A stretch of DNA of 64,000 nucleotides. Origin: Actinomadura rubteroloni. Its GTDB lineage: Bacteria > Actinomycetota > Actinomycetes > Streptosporangiales > Streptosporangiaceae. A program made the position numbers and the translations under genes. The notes under the pieces are model-generated. The model was not told the DNA's origin, ran no database searches, and was given only the letters and a program-made list of their open reading frames with translations. The stretch's first letter is position 1. Every line of letters begins with the position of its first letter. This document shows, in pieces, positions 8,070 to 17,257 of this stretch. Location of the stretch: positions 682,001 to 746,000 of the forward strand of contig NZ_MTBP01000001.1 of assembly GCF_002911665.1 (NCBI RefSeq). The letters run 5' to 3'.

Positions 8070-10235
8070 GTGAGGGCGGCCAGACGCGCGGCGGCGCTGC
8101 TCTCGGTCGTCCCCTTCCTGACGTGCGTGCCCCTCGCGCCGGCGCGAGGGCAGGCGCAGGCCCAGCCGCGCGAGCGCGCCGAGGTGACGATCGCGCTCAC
8201 CGCGATGTCGCCGCGCGCCGAACCGTCCGGCAAACGCTCGATCGTGCAGGTGCACGGACGCATCGAGAATCACACCGGCCACAGCGTCCCCGGCCTTTCG
8301 GTGCGCCTGCGCTACAACGGGAGCCCGGTCGGCAGCCGGGGCCAGCTCGACCAGCTCGCGCAGGCCGAACCCGGGACCCGGCTCGTCGGGACGGGCCAGG
8401 CCGCGCCGCTGCCGCAGGCCGTCCCGTCCGGCGGCGCGCAGGACTTCGCGCTCAAGCTCAACACCAAGACCGCCGGCATGCGCGCGTTCGGTGTGTACCC
8501 GGTCGGTGTCGAGGTGGTGAACGCCCAGCAGCAGGCCGTCGCGGGCGTCACCTCGTTCGTGACGTTCACCGGCGCGAACCCCGGCTACAAGCCCGTCAGC
8601 ATCGGCTGGGTGTGGCCGCTGATCGACCGGATGCACCGCGCAGACGACGACACCTTCCTCGACGGCCGGCTCGCCGGCGAACTGGCCCCGAACGGACGGC
8701 TGCGCGGGCTCGTGGACGCCGCCGGGCAGACCAAGACGCCCGTGACCTGGGCGATCGACCCCGCGCTGCTGGACGACGTCACCGCGATGACCCGTCCGTA
8801 CACGGTCGGCACGGGCGACCGGCGGCAGAAGAAGGGCGCCGACAAGGCCGCCGCCGAGTGGATCCGCGCGCTCAAGGCCGCGTCGGCGGGCGACCCGTAC
8901 TTCGCCGTCCCGTACGCCGACCCCGACGCCGTCGCGCTCGTCCGGTACCGCATGACCAAGGACCTCACCGCCGCCTACGACCAGCGGACGATCGCCGCGC
9001 AGGTCCTCGGCCGCCAGCCCACCGCCAAGATCGCGTGGCCGCCCGCCGGGATGGCCGGGCCGTCCACGCTCACCCAGCTCGCGGGGCTGTCCAAGCTCGG
9101 CAAGCCCGGCGACGGGTCGTTCCTGCTCACCGACGCGATGTTCGCGCCGCCGCCGGGCGGGACGCCGCGCGCCACCACCACGATCCAGACCGGCGCCGGG
9201 ACCAAGGGCGTCATCGCCTACGACGAGAAGCTGAGCCAGCTCGTCAGCGTCGACACGTCCCGGCCGGGCGCCGAGGTCCTCGCCGAGCAGCGGTTCCTCG
9301 CCGAGACCGCGATGATCACGGCGGAGGCGCCGAACACGCCGCGCACGCTCGTCGTCGCGCCGAACCGGCACTGGAACCCGTCGCCGTCCTACGCGCGGAC
9401 GCTCCTGACCTACACCGGCACCGCGCCCTGGCTGCGCGCCCAGCCGCTCGACAAGATCGCCTCGGTCGCGCCGCAGCAGCGCGCGTCCACCGGCTACCCC
9501 GACGACTTCCAGCGCTACGAACTCGGCCCCGGCCACCTCGGCGCGGTGCGCGGGATCGAGCGGCGCGCGGACGCCTTCACGTCCATGATGATCCCGCCGA
9601 TCAACGTCGGCTACCAGCGGTCGGTGCTGCGCGCGGAGTCGGCGGCGTGGCGCGGCCGGCAGGCCCGCGCCAAGCAGGCCCGGGACGCGCTGTCGAGCGA
9701 GCTGGACCACACCCTCATCAAGGTGCGCGTCCTGAACTCCCGGGTGTCGCTGGCCGGACGGTCCGGACACATTCTCGTCACCGTGGTCAACGAGCTGCCC
9801 GACCAGCGGATCCGCGTCGTGATGGACGTCTCGTCCCTCAACAGCGCCAAGCTCCAGATCGGCCGGATCGACGACGGCGACCGCGTGATCGAGCTCGGGC
9901 CGGGACAGAAGACGTCGCGTCCGATCCCCGTCGAGGCCAACGGCAACGGCAACTTCCAGATCCACCTGCAACTGCGGTCCCTGTCGGGCCGTAAGTTCGA
10001 CAAGGGCAAGGACATCACGGTCCGCACCACCGGCTACGGTCGCGCCGCGCTCCTGATCACCGGCGGCGGGCTCGCCGTCCTGTTCGCGGGCGTCGGGGTG
10101 CGGGCCGCGCGCGCGAGGCGGCGACGGAAGGCGGAGGCAGCCGGTGACCACACAGCCGGAGGACCGGAATCGGGCCTGGGGACCGGATACACGCTTCCCC
10201 CCACCGCGGTCCCCGGTCGAGGAAACGGCGACTGA
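8070..10235 (+). CDS. DUF6049 secreted, membrane-anchored protein
   Basis: About 721 residues from GTG 8070. This start gives a compact signal peptide (VRAARRAAALLSVVPFL); an in-frame GTG at 7998 would add 24 unlikely residues. The mature part is a long extracytoplasmic domain. The C-terminus has one membrane helix (ALLITGGGLAVLFAGVGVRA) followed by a basic stop-transfer tail. Its place between cca and murJ is conserved in actinobacteria, and an envelope role is inferred from that; no biochemical function is known to me. Its end overlaps murJ by 92 nt in another frame. Confidence 0.85.
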   Translation: MRAARRAAALLSVVPFLTCVPLAPARGQAQAQPRERAEVTIALTAMSPRAEPSGKRSIVQVHGRIENHTGHSVPGLSVRLRYNGSPVGSRGQLDQLAQAEPGTRLVGTGQAAPLPQAVPSGGAQDFALKLNTKTAGMRAFGVYPVGVEVVNAQQQAVAGVTSFVTFTGANPGYKPVSIGWVWPLIDRMHRADDDTFLDGRLAGELAPNGRLRGLVDAAGQTKTPVTWAIDPALLDDVTAMTRPYTVGTGDRRQKKGADKAAAEWIRALKAASAGDPYFAVPYADPDAVALVRYRMTKDLTAAYDQRTIAAQVLGRQPTAKIAWPPAGMAGPSTLTQLAGLSKLGKPGDGSFLLTDAMFAPPPGGTPRATTTIQTGAGTKGVIAYDEKLSQLVSVDTSRPGAEVLAEQRFLAETAMITAEAPNTPRTLVVAPNRHWNPSPSYARTLLTYTGTAPWLRAQPLDKIASVAPQQRASTGYPDDFQRYELGPGHLGAVRGIERRADAFTSMMIPPINVGYQRSVLRAESAAWRGRQARAKQARDALSSELDHTLIKVRVLNSRVSLAGRSGHILVTVVNELPDQRIRVVMDVSSLNSAKLQIGRIDDGDRVIELGPGQKTSRPIPVEANGNGNFQIHLQLRSLSGRKFDKGKDITVRTTGYGRAALLITGGGLAVLFAGVGVRAARARRRRKAEAAGDHTAGGPESGLGTGYTLPPTAVPGRGNGD

Positions 10236-11889
10236 CCTCCCCGCGCTGCCCGAGCCCGAACGCGGCGCCGGGGGGATCCTGCGGTCCGGCGCGATCATGG
10301 CGGTGGGGACGCTCGCGTCCCGCGTCACCGGCTTCCTGCGGACGGCCATGCTCGTCGCCGCGCTCGGCACCGGGGCGCTCGGGGACGCCTACAACACGGC
10401 GAACACCGTCCCGTTCATCGTCTACGACCTGCTGCTCGGCGGCGTGCTGACGGCCGTGGTCGTCCCGCTGATCGTCCGGGCGCGCGAACGGGACCCCGCA
10501 CACGGCGCCCGCTACGAGCAGCGGCTGTTCACGCTCGCCGTCCTCGGCCTCGCGCTGATCACGGCGGTCGCGGTGGCGCTCGGGCCGGTGTTCATGTCGA
10601 TCTACGGCGGCTCGATGCACGGCGACCAGCGCGAGCTGGCCGTCCTGTTCGCACGGCTGTTCGCGGTGCAGATCTTCTTCCTCGGCGTCAGCGCGTTCTC
10701 CGGGGCGATCCTCAACACGCGCAAGCGGTTCGGGGCGCCGATGTGGGCGCCGGTGCTGAACAACATCGTGATCTGCTGCACGGCGGGCGCGTTCCTGCTG
10801 GTGGCCTCGGGCGGCGTGGACCCGTCCACCATCGGGACGGGCGAGGTCGGCCTGCTGGCGGCGGGCACCATCGGCGGCATGGCGCTCCAGACGCTCGCGC
10901 TGTGGCCGTCGCTGCGCGGCAGCGGGTTCCGGTGGCGGCCCCGGCTGGACTTCCGGCGCGGCGAACTCGGCGAGATGGGCCGGATGGCCGTCTGGACGCT
11001 CGCCTACGTCGTCATCACCCAGATCGGGTTCGCGATCACGACGCGGCTCGCCAACTCGGCGGGCGTGGCCGGACGCGCGAAGCATCTCGGGGACGTCGGG
11101 TACACGCCCTACTTCAACGCCTACCAGCTCTTCCAGCTCCCCTACGCGATCATCGGCGTCTCGGTGATCACCGCGCTGCTGCCCCGGATGAGCGAGCACG
11201 CCGCCGCCGGACGGTTCGGCGACGTCCGCGACGACTTCTCCACCGGCATGCGGCTCTGCGCGGTGATCATCTTTCCGGCGGCGGGGCTGATGGGCGTGCT
11301 CGGGCCGGAGATCGCCACCGTCCTGTTCGCGCACGGCCAGACGAGCGTCGCCAACGCCGAAGTCATCGCCGAGGTGCTGCGGATGTTCGCGGTCGCGCTC
11401 GTGCCGTTCGCCGCCTACCAGCTCACGCTGCGCGTCTTCTACGCCCTCCAGGACACCCGGACGCCCGCGCTGATCGCCGTCGCGGTCGTCGCGGTGAACA
11501 TCGCCTGCGCGCTGGCCGCGTCCCGGCTGCTGCCCACCGACAAGATCATCGTCGGGATCGCGGGCGGGTTCGCGCTCGCCCAGACGACCGGCGCCCTCCT
11601 CGGGTGGGCCGTCCTGCGGCGGCGGCTCGGCGGCATGGACGGACGACGTATCATCGCCACCGACCTCCGCCTGATCGTCGCGCTGTGGCCGCTGCTCGGC
11701 CTCGCCTACGCCGTCCACGCCGTCCTGCGGGCCGGACTCGGCACCGGACTGGTGCCCGGACTGCTCGCCCTCGCGGCCGGCAGCGCGGGCGGCGGGCTGC
11801 TGTACCTGCTGTTCGCGCGGCTGATGCGAGTGGGCGAAGTACAGACGATGATCGGGACCGTCACGGCCCGGCTGCCGGGACGCCGCTGA
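10144..11889 (+). CDS. murJ: lipid II flippase MurJ (MviN)
   Basis: A 581-residue MOP-superfamily membrane protein that flips the peptidoglycan precursor lipid II across the cytoplasmic membrane. After a Pro-rich cytosolic leader of about 45 residues come about 14 hydrophobic segments, starting with GAIMAVGTLASRVTGFLRT, the MurJ hallmark. Start GTG 10144 has GGAGG 6 nt upstream and lies inside the end of the DUF6049 gene. Unlike Mycobacterium tuberculosis MviN, it has no fused pseudokinase domain: that part is the separate downstream gene. Confidence 0.93.
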   Translation: MTTQPEDRNRAWGPDTRFPPPRSPVEETATDLPALPEPERGAGGILRSGAIMAVGTLASRVTGFLRTAMLVAALGTGALGDAYNTANTVPFIVYDLLLGGVLTAVVVPLIVRARERDPAHGARYEQRLFTLAVLGLALITAVAVALGPVFMSIYGGSMHGDQRELAVLFARLFAVQIFFLGVSAFSGAILNTRKRFGAPMWAPVLNNIVICCTAGAFLLVASGGVDPSTIGTGEVGLLAAGTIGGMALQTLALWPSLRGSGFRWRPRLDFRRGELGEMGRMAVWTLAYVVITQIGFAITTRLANSAGVAGRAKHLGDVGYTPYFNAYQLFQLPYAIIGVSVITALLPRMSEHAAAGRFGDVRDDFSTGMRLCAVIIFPAAGLMGVLGPEIATVLFAHGQTSVANAEVIAEVLRMFAVALVPFAAYQLTLRVFYALQDTRTPALIAVAVVAVNIACALAASRLLPTDKIIVGIAGGFALAQTTGALLGWAVLRRRLGGMDGRRIIATDLRLIVALWPLLGLAYAVHAVLRAGLGTGLVPGLLALAAGSAGGGLLYLLFARLMRVGEVQTMIGTVTARLPGRR

Positions 11890-12073
11890 CCGTCAAGTGC
11901 CGCAAAGTACACGGGACGCGCGGCGATAAGGAAGCCACCCGACGGCATAGCCACTACCATGAGGGAGACTACGGCTTGCGGGGCGACACCCTGGGGAACG
12001 CAAAGAGGAGGGTCGGAGGCGTAAGCTGCCACGCCACGAACATGGGATCTGACCACCTGCGCAGGACGTTGCC

Positions 12074-13594
12074 GTGAGCACGTCAGTCATCGAGCCCGGT
12101 ACCCGGCTCGCCGGCCGCTACCGGCTTGAGGAGCGCATCGCGGCGGGCGGCTCCACCCTCTGGAAGGCCAAGGACGAGATCCTGGCCCGCGCCGTCGCCG
12201 TCCGCACGTTCGACGACGAGTTCCCCCGCGTCCGCGAGGTCGTCACCTCCGCCCGCGCCGCCAGCCGCCTCACCGACCCCCGCCTCACCCAGGTCTTCGA
12301 CGCCGACGACACCGGCGAGAACGCCTACGTCGTCAGCGAGTGGGTCGTCGGCGAGACGCTGGAGCAGATGCTGCTCAAGGCGCCGCTGGAGCCCGGCCGC
12401 GCCGCGACCCTGCTCTATGAGGCCGCCGAGGCCGTCGCCGCCGCGCACACCGCCGGGCTCGCCCACCTGTGCCTCGGCCCCCGCGACCTGGTGTGGACGA
12501 CCGGCGGCACCGTCAAGATCCTCGGCGTCGCGACCGACGCCGTCCTCGGCGACCGCTACGCCGACGACCCCGGCGCGCGGGACGCCCGCGGCCTCGGCGA
12601 GATGCTCTACGCCGCGCTCACCGCGCACTGGCCCGGCGACCCCGAGCGGTCCGTGCTGCCCGCCGCGCCGCGCTCGGGCGACACCGTCCAGGCGCCCCGG
12701 CTCGTCCAGGCGGGCATCCCGCACCCCGTCGACGCGATCGTCTGCCGCTGCCTCGGCGTCGAGACCCCCGGGCAGGCGCCGCTGACCTCCCCCGCCGAGG
12801 TCGCCGCCGCGCTGCGCGGCGTCCCGCGCACCCCGCTGCCGCTGTTCGCCGGGCTCGGCAACACGCCGCCGCCGCGGCCGTCCGCGCACCGGCCGGAACC
12901 GGCCGCGCGCCGCACCCGGAACGAGACACCGCCGCGTCGTCCCGCCCCGCCGCCGTCGGCGCCGGCCACCGCGCCCGTGCCGCGTCCGCCCGCGCGGCGG
13001 CCCGGCAACCGCGCACTGCTCGGCGTCGCCGCCGCCGCGCTCACCGTCATCGTCGGGCTCGGCGCGTGGGCGCTGTCGGACGGCGGCGGCGACGGGGGCG
13101 GCACGGGCGCGAGCGGACGGCCGACCACCAAGACGTCCGGCAAGGCCACGCCCACCGCGTCCACGCTGCGGCCCACCGGCGCCACGCCGTTCCAGGACCC
13201 GGCGGGCGAGCACCCCGACGACCAGATCGGCCGCGACCCCGGCGCCGTCATCGACGGACGCCCCGGGACGACCTGGGAGACCCAGACCTACCGCGACACC
13301 GCGTTCGGCAACCTCGTCAACGGGCTCGGCGTCGTCCTGGACATGGGCGGGCCGGTCAAGGTGACCAGCGTGAAGATCGCCGGGCTGGAGGGCGGCGGGA
13401 CGCTCGCCGTCCGCGTCGGCGACGGCTCGGCGCTCGGCGACCTGCGCTCCGCCGGGAAGGCCACCGCGCAGGCCGGGACGACCACGATCCAGACCGGCGG
13501 GAAGCGCGGCACCCGCGTCCTCGTCTGGTTCACCGAGCTTCCGCCGAGCTGCAAGGGCCGCATCGGCGAGATCACCGTGTACGGAACCAAGTAA
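12074..13594 (+). CDS. membrane-anchored pseudokinase, MviN C-terminal-like
   Basis: A 506-residue protein with an N-terminal Ser/Thr-kinase fold lacking the catalytic residues. The ATP-binding lysine is replaced by R44 (AVAVRTF), the HRD loop reads HLCLGPRDL (131-139), and no DFG is present (ILGVATD at 149-155). A Pro-rich linker precedes one membrane helix (LLGVAAAALTVIVGLGAWAL), then an extracellular Gly/Thr linker and a beta-rich C-terminal domain resembling discoidin/carbohydrate-binding modules. In M. tuberculosis the same architecture is fused to MurJ, is phosphorylated, and recruits FhaA. An fhaA gene is present 40 kb away in this window. A regulatory scaffold role is inferred. Confidence 0.82.
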   Translation: MSTSVIEPGTRLAGRYRLEERIAAGGSTLWKAKDEILARAVAVRTFDDEFPRVREVVTSARAASRLTDPRLTQVFDADDTGENAYVVSEWVVGETLEQMLLKAPLEPGRAATLLYEAAEAVAAAHTAGLAHLCLGPRDLVWTTGGTVKILGVATDAVLGDRYADDPGARDARGLGEMLYAALTAHWPGDPERSVLPAAPRSGDTVQAPRLVQAGIPHPVDAIVCRCLGVETPGQAPLTSPAEVAAALRGVPRTPLPLFAGLGNTPPPRPSAHRPEPAARRTRNETPPRRPAPPPSAPATAPVPRPPARRPGNRALLGVAAAALTVIVGLGAWALSDGGGDGGGTGASGRPTTKTSGKATPTASTLRPTGATPFQDPAGEHPDDQIGRDPGAVIDGRPGTTWETQTYRDTAFGNLVNGLGVVLDMGGPVKVTSVKIAGLEGGGTLAVRVGDGSALGDLRSAGKATAQAGTTTIQTGGKRGTRVLVWFTELPPSCKGRIGEITVYGTK

Positions 13595-13620
13595 AAGGAC
13601 GCTTTTCGCGGACTGTGCCC

Positions 13621-13644
13621 CGAACCAGGTCAGTCGGTATCGTT
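13621..13644 (+). promoter_or_regulatory. possible ECF sigma-factor promoter upstream of sigM
   Basis: CGAAC at 13621-13625 and CGTT at 13641-13644 with a 15-nt spacer resemble the GGAAC/CGTT elements of ECF promoters. They lie about 110 nt before sigM. Autoregulation is an inference. Confidence 0.25.
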
Positions 13645-13754
13645 CGCCTGAGCAGAATGTCCCCTTACTTTCAGGATCCGCCGGTGTCGAACCCAGCAGG
13701 AGGACCGATCCGGTCCGTCCGTCGTCCGGATGCGCGTCGGGGACGGGTCGTCCG

Positions 13755-14378
13755 ATGGGTGCGATGAGCGTCACGGCCCTCGCCGAGGTGCCCGACAAGG
13801 AACTGCTGGCCCGGCACGCCGAGGGCGAGCCGCACGCGTTCGCCGAACTCGTCCGGCGGCACCGCGACCGGATGTGGGCGGTCGCCGTCCGCACGCTCGG
13901 CGACCCCGAGGAGGCCGCCGACGCGCTCCAAGACGCGTGCCTGTCGGCGTTCCGCGCCGCCGGACGGTTCCGCGGCGACGCCGCCGTCACCACGTGGCTG
14001 CACCGCATCGTCGTCAACGCCTGCCTGGACCGCATCCGCCGCCGTTCGGTGCGTCCCGCCACGCCGATGGGCGACGACGCCACGTTCGACGCCGTCGCGC
14101 CCAAGCTGCCCGACCCGACGGACGCGCACGGCGTGTCCCTCGACGTCCAGGAGGCCCTGGCGAGCCTGCCGTTCGAGCAGCGCGCCGCCCTCGTGCTCGT
14201 GGACATGATGGGCTACTCGGTGGACGACGCCGCCGCCGTCCTGGAGGTCCCGCCCGGGACGATCAAGAGCCGCTGCGCCCGTGGCCGCGCCCGCCTGGCG
14301 CCCCTTCTCCACCACCACAGGAACCGACGGGACCCCAGAAACGTCGGAGGTGTGGAAGGAGGTGGCGTGCCCACATGA
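13755..14378 (+). CDS. sigM: ECF RNA polymerase sigma factor, SigM type
   Basis: A 207-residue sigma-70 family ECF factor. Region 2 (FAELVRRHRDRMWAVAVRTL, DALQDACLSAFRAAGRF, TWLHRIVVNACLDRIRR) is joined by a linker to region 4 (LPFEQRAALVLVDMMGYSVD, VPPGTIKSRCARGRARL). The position before a ZAS-type anti-sigma gene and trxBA matches the SigM locus of other actinobacteria, where SigM responds to envelope or oxidative stress. ATG 13755 has GGACGG upstream; ATG 13764 is an alternative. The stop overlaps the anti-sigma start (ATGA). Confidence 0.85.
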   Translation: MGAMSVTALAEVPDKELLARHAEGEPHAFAELVRRHRDRMWAVAVRTLGDPEEAADALQDACLSAFRAAGRFRGDAAVTTWLHRIVVNACLDRIRRRSVRPATPMGDDATFDAVAPKLPDPTDAHGVSLDVQEALASLPFEQRAALVLVDMMGYSVDDAAAVLEVPPGTIKSRCARGRARLAPLLHHHRNRRDPRNVGGVEGGGVPT

Positions 14379-15124
14379 ACCCCGCGCATCTCGACTACGA
14401 CACTTTGGCCGACCTGGCCGAAGGACTTCTGGACGACGACCGGGCCGCCTCCGTCGACGAGCACCTCGCCGCCTGCGCCGAGTGCCGGGACCGCTCCGCC
14501 GAACTTGCGGACGTCTCCCGGATCCTCGCCGCGGCGCCCGTCCCGGCGCTGCCGCCCGACCTCACGGCACGGATCGACTCGGCCCTGGCCGCCGAGTCCC
14601 GCGCCGCCGGTGAGCCACCGGGCGTCACCGACCTGAACCGGCGGCGCGCGCGACGGAACCCGTGGCGGGCCCTGTCGGCCGCCGCGGCGGCGATCGTGGT
14701 GCTCGGCGGGGGCGGACTCGTCGGCCGGGCCGTGCTGGACGGAGCCGACGACGGCAAGCACCTGAGCGCGTCCGTGCCGCCGCAGCCGATGACCGATCCG
14801 CGCCACCCGAAGGTGCAGTCTTTCGGTGCCGGGTGGCGGGTCGTGCACAGCGGCACCGCGTACCGGGCGGCGACGCTCGGCCGTCAGGTCACCGGGCAGC
14901 TCTCCCGGACGGCCGCCTCCGCCGCCATCCCCGACGCGCGCACGAGCGACTGCGTGGCGGGCGTCGCGCAGGGCCGCGCGCCCGCGCTGGTGGACGTCGC
15001 CACCTACGACGGACGGCCCGCCACGATCATCGCGGTCCGGGGCGCCGACGGACGTCCCGACGTCTGGGTCGTCGGGCCGGGCTGCTCCTCGCGCAACCCG
15101 GACGTCCTCGCGCACAGCGGCTGA
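14375..15124 (+). CDS. zinc-binding transmembrane anti-sigma factor
   Basis: A 249-residue protein with the ZAS motif H30-x3-C34-x2-C37 in the cytosolic N-terminus. One membrane helix follows at about residues 103-122 (LSAAAAAIVVLGGGGLVGRA), then an extracytoplasmic domain of about 120 residues. Such proteins hold the cognate ECF sigma factor inactive until envelope or redox stress. Its ATG overlaps the sigM stop by 4 nt, fixing the pair. The extracytoplasmic domain contains two cysteines that could form a disulfide; their role is not known. Confidence 0.85.
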   Translation: MNPAHLDYDTLADLAEGLLDDDRAASVDEHLAACAECRDRSAELADVSRILAAAPVPALPPDLTARIDSALAAESRAAGEPPGVTDLNRRRARRNPWRALSAAAAAIVVLGGGGLVGRAVLDGADDGKHLSASVPPQPMTDPRHPKVQSFGAGWRVVHSGTAYRAATLGRQVTGQLSRTAASAAIPDARTSDCVAGVAQGRAPALVDVATYDGRPATIIAVRGADGRPDVWVVGPGCSSRNPDVLAHSG

Positions 15125-15125
15125 C

Positions 15126-15155
15126 ACGCGGGGCTCCTGCACCGGGAGCCCCGCG
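15126..15155. terminator. bidirectional terminator between convergent genes
   Basis: 12-bp stem ACGCGGGGCTCC / GGAGCCCCGCGT with a short loop. It fills the gap between the anti-sigma gene end and the end of the convergent hydrolase gene. Confidence 0.65.
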
Positions 15156-15157
15156 TC

Positions 15158-15727
15158 TCACAGCCCGTCGACGAAGTCCAGCGCGATCGGCCACACCCGC
15201 CCGGCGGACTCGGCGTCATAGTCGGGCAGGTCGGGATCGGTGAACAGGTGCCCGGCGCCCGGGTAGCGGAACACCTCCACGTCGGCGCCCGCCTTGCGCA
15301 TCCGCAGGTACCACGCGTTCTGCCAGTCCACCGGCTCGTAGGTGTCGGGGTCGGCGACGTGGAGCTGCACCGGGATCTCGGTGCGCGCGTCGTCGGCCAG
15401 ATCGGACGTGCCGTGCAGCAGCAGGAGGCCGCGCGCCTTCTCGTCCGCGAGCGCCAGCGTCTGCGCGACGGCCGCGCCGAGCGACAACCCCGCGTAGACC
15501 AGGCCGTCGCCCGCGTGCGGCGCGGCGGCGGCCACCGCGCGGCGCAGCAGCTCGTCCCGGCCGATCTCGTCGCGGAGCGCCTCGCCCTCTTCGGGGGTGT
15601 CGGCGATGCGTCCTTCGTACAGATCGGGTACATGAACGACGTGGCCCGCCGCGCGGAACCGGTCGGCCGCGGCCGTGACGGCGGGACGCAGCCCGTACAT
15701 CGAGTGGAACAGCAGGATCGACGCCAT
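15158..15727 (-). CDS. dienelactone hydrolase-family alpha/beta hydrolase
   Basis: A 189-residue compact alpha/beta hydrolase. The nucleophile elbow is GLSLGAA (Ser, where classical dienelactone hydrolase has Cys). The late acid is probably within VADPDTY and the His is in GAGHLFTDP. ATG 15727 begins the usual first strand ASILLFHSMYGL. The substrate is unknown; the family includes esterases and carboxymethylenebutenolidases. It is convergent with the anti-sigma gene and divergent from trxB. Confidence 0.8.
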   Translation of the reverse strand: MASILLFHSMYGLRPAVTAAADRFRAAGHVVHVPDLYEGRIADTPEEGEALRDEIGRDELLRRAVAAAAPHAGDGLVYAGLSLGAAVAQTLALADEKARGLLLLHGTSDLADDARTEIPVQLHVADPDTYEPVDWQNAWYLRMRKAGADVEVFRYPGAGHLFTDPDLPDYDAESAGRVWPIALDFVDGL

Positions 15728-15769
15728 CCGGTCAGCATACGAGCGGGTGGTGACGGTCACCGGCCGCCG

Positions 15770-15796
15770 GGGAATCACCCGGCCCTAGGATCGGTT
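15770..15796 (+). promoter_or_regulatory. sigma-R-type promoter of trxBA
   Basis: GGGAAT at 15770-15775 and GTT at 15794-15796 are separated by exactly 18 nt. This matches the GGAAT-N18-GTT consensus of the Streptomyces disulfide-stress sigma factor SigR, whose regulon includes trxBA. It ends 42 nt before the trxB start. Confidence 0.65.
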
Positions 15797-15838
15797 GACG
15801 CGACTGCACGGCGCGGCGAATGAGGAGAGGCTGGCACA

Positions 15839-16822
15839 GTGAGCGACGACGTCAGGAACGTCATCATCATCGGCTCGGGTCCCGCCGGGTACACCGCGGC
15901 GATCTACGCGGCGCGCGGCGACCTGAAGCCCCTGCTGTTCGAGGGGTCCGTCACCGCGGGCGGTGCGCTGATGAACACCACCGACGTCGAGAACTACCCC
16001 GGCTTCCCCGACGGCGTCATGGGCCCCGACCTCATGGACGGCCTCCGCAAGCAGGCCGAGCGGTTCGGCGCCGAGCTGATCACCGACGACGTCACCGAGG
16101 TCGACCTGACCGCCGAGCCCAAGATCGTCAAGGTCGGCGACGACGTGTACCGCGCGCACGCCGTCATCGTCGCGACCGGCTCGGGCTACCGCGAGCTGGG
16201 CCTGGAGAACGAGAAGCGGCTGTCGGGACGCGGCGTGTCCTGGTGCGCGACGTGCGACGGGTTCTTCTTCCGCGAGCAGGACATCGCCGTCGTCGGCGGC
16301 GGCGACACCGCGATGGAGGAGGCGACGTTCCTGACGAAGTTCGCCCGCACCGTCACCGTGATCCACCGCCGCGACTCGCTGCGCGCCAGCAAGATCATGC
16401 AGGACCGCGCGCGGGCCAACGACAAGATCCGCTTCGTGTGGAACACCGAGGTCGCGGACGTCCTCGGCGACGACCGCGTCAGCGGGCTCGTCCTGCGGAA
16501 CCGTGACACCGGCGAAGAGTCTCAGCTCGACGTGACGGGCCTGTTCATCGCGATCGGGCACCTGCCGCGCAGCGAGCTGTTCACCGGGCAGCTCGACACC
16601 GACGCCGAGGGCTACCTGACCGTCGAGTCGCCCACCACCCGCACCAAGATCCCCGGCGTGTTCGCCTGCGGCGACGTCGTCGACCACGTCTACCGGCAGG
16701 CGATCACCGCCGCCGGGAGCGGCTGCGCCGCCGCGATCGACGCCGAGCGCTGGCTCGCCGACCGGGGCGCCGCCGACCTCGTACCGCAGCAGGACCCCGC
16801 GGAACTGTCCGTCAAGGGCTGA
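15839..16822 (+). CDS. trxB: thioredoxin-disulfide reductase
   Basis: A 327-residue low-molecular-weight thioredoxin reductase. It has an N-terminal FAD-binding [16 protein letters not shown], the redox-active pair C136/C139 (WCATCDG), an NADPH-binding [10 protein letters not shown] and the C-terminal FAD-binding [10 protein letters not shown]. It passes electrons from NADPH to thioredoxin. GTG 15839 lies about 10 nt after a GAGGAGAGG purine stretch. It is first in a two-gene operon with trxA and sits behind a sigma-R-like promoter, so induction by disulfide stress is likely. Confidence 0.95.
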   Translation: MSDDVRNVIIIGSGPAGYTAAIYAARGDLKPLLFEGSVTAGGALMNTTDVENYPGFPDGVMGPDLMDGLRKQAERFGAELITDDVTEVDLTAEPKIVKVGDDVYRAHAVIVATGSGYRELGLENEKRLSGRGVSWCATCDGFFFREQDIAVVGGGDTAMEEATFLTKFARTVTVIHRRDSLRASKIMQDRARANDKIRFVWNTEVADVLGDDRVSGLVLRNRDTGEESQLDVTGLFIAIGHLPRSELFTGQLDTDAEGYLTVESPTTRTKIPGVFACGDVVDHVYRQAITAAGSGCAAAIDAERWLADRGAADLVPQQDPAELSVKG

Positions 16823-16874
16823 GACGACCCGGGGCGGGACGCCGCCCCGGAAGCGTGAACTAAGGAGAGACGCC

Positions 16875-17192
16875 ATGAAGGCCGTGACCGACGCCGACTT
16901 CGAGACCGCGGTCCTGAAGAGCGACAAGCCCGTGCTGGTCGACTTCTGGGCGGAGTGGTGCGGCCCCTGCCGGATGATCGCCCCCGTCCTGGAGGAGATC
17001 TCCAAGGAGCACGGCGACAAGCTGGAGATCGTCAAGCTGAACACCGACGAGAACGCCGGCACCGCCGGCAAGTACGGGATCATGCAGATCCCGAACCTGC
17101 TCGTCTTCAAGGACGGCGAGGTCGTCAAGCAGATCCTCGGCGCCAAGCCCAAGGCCGCCCTCCTGCGCGACCTCCAGGAGTTCATCGGCTGA
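16875..17192 (+). CDS. trxA: thioredoxin
   Basis: A 105-residue classical thioredoxin with active site W28-C29-G30-P31-C32, cis-Pro segment [10 protein letters not shown] and conserved [10 protein letters not shown]. It reduces protein disulfides using electrons from TrxB. AAGGAGAGA lies just upstream of ATG 16875. It is 52 nt after trxB in the same operon and followed by a strong hairpin. Confidence 0.95.
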   Translation: MKAVTDADFETAVLKSDKPVLVDFWAEWCGPCRMIAPVLEEISKEHGDKLEIVKLNTDENAGTAGKYGIMQIPNLLVFKDGEVVKQILGAKPKAALLRDLQEFIG

Positions 17193-17205
17193 CCGCGTCC
17201 GTCCC

Positions 17206-17241
17206 CGAAGGCCTCCCGACCGTCCGGCCGGGGGGCCTTCG
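17206..17241. terminator. terminator after trxA
   Basis: Imperfect 16-bp stem running from CGAAGGCC to GGCCTTCG. It lies between trxA and the convergent GNAT gene. Confidence 0.65.
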
Positions 17242-17257
17242 CGCGTCTGAGGCGGGC

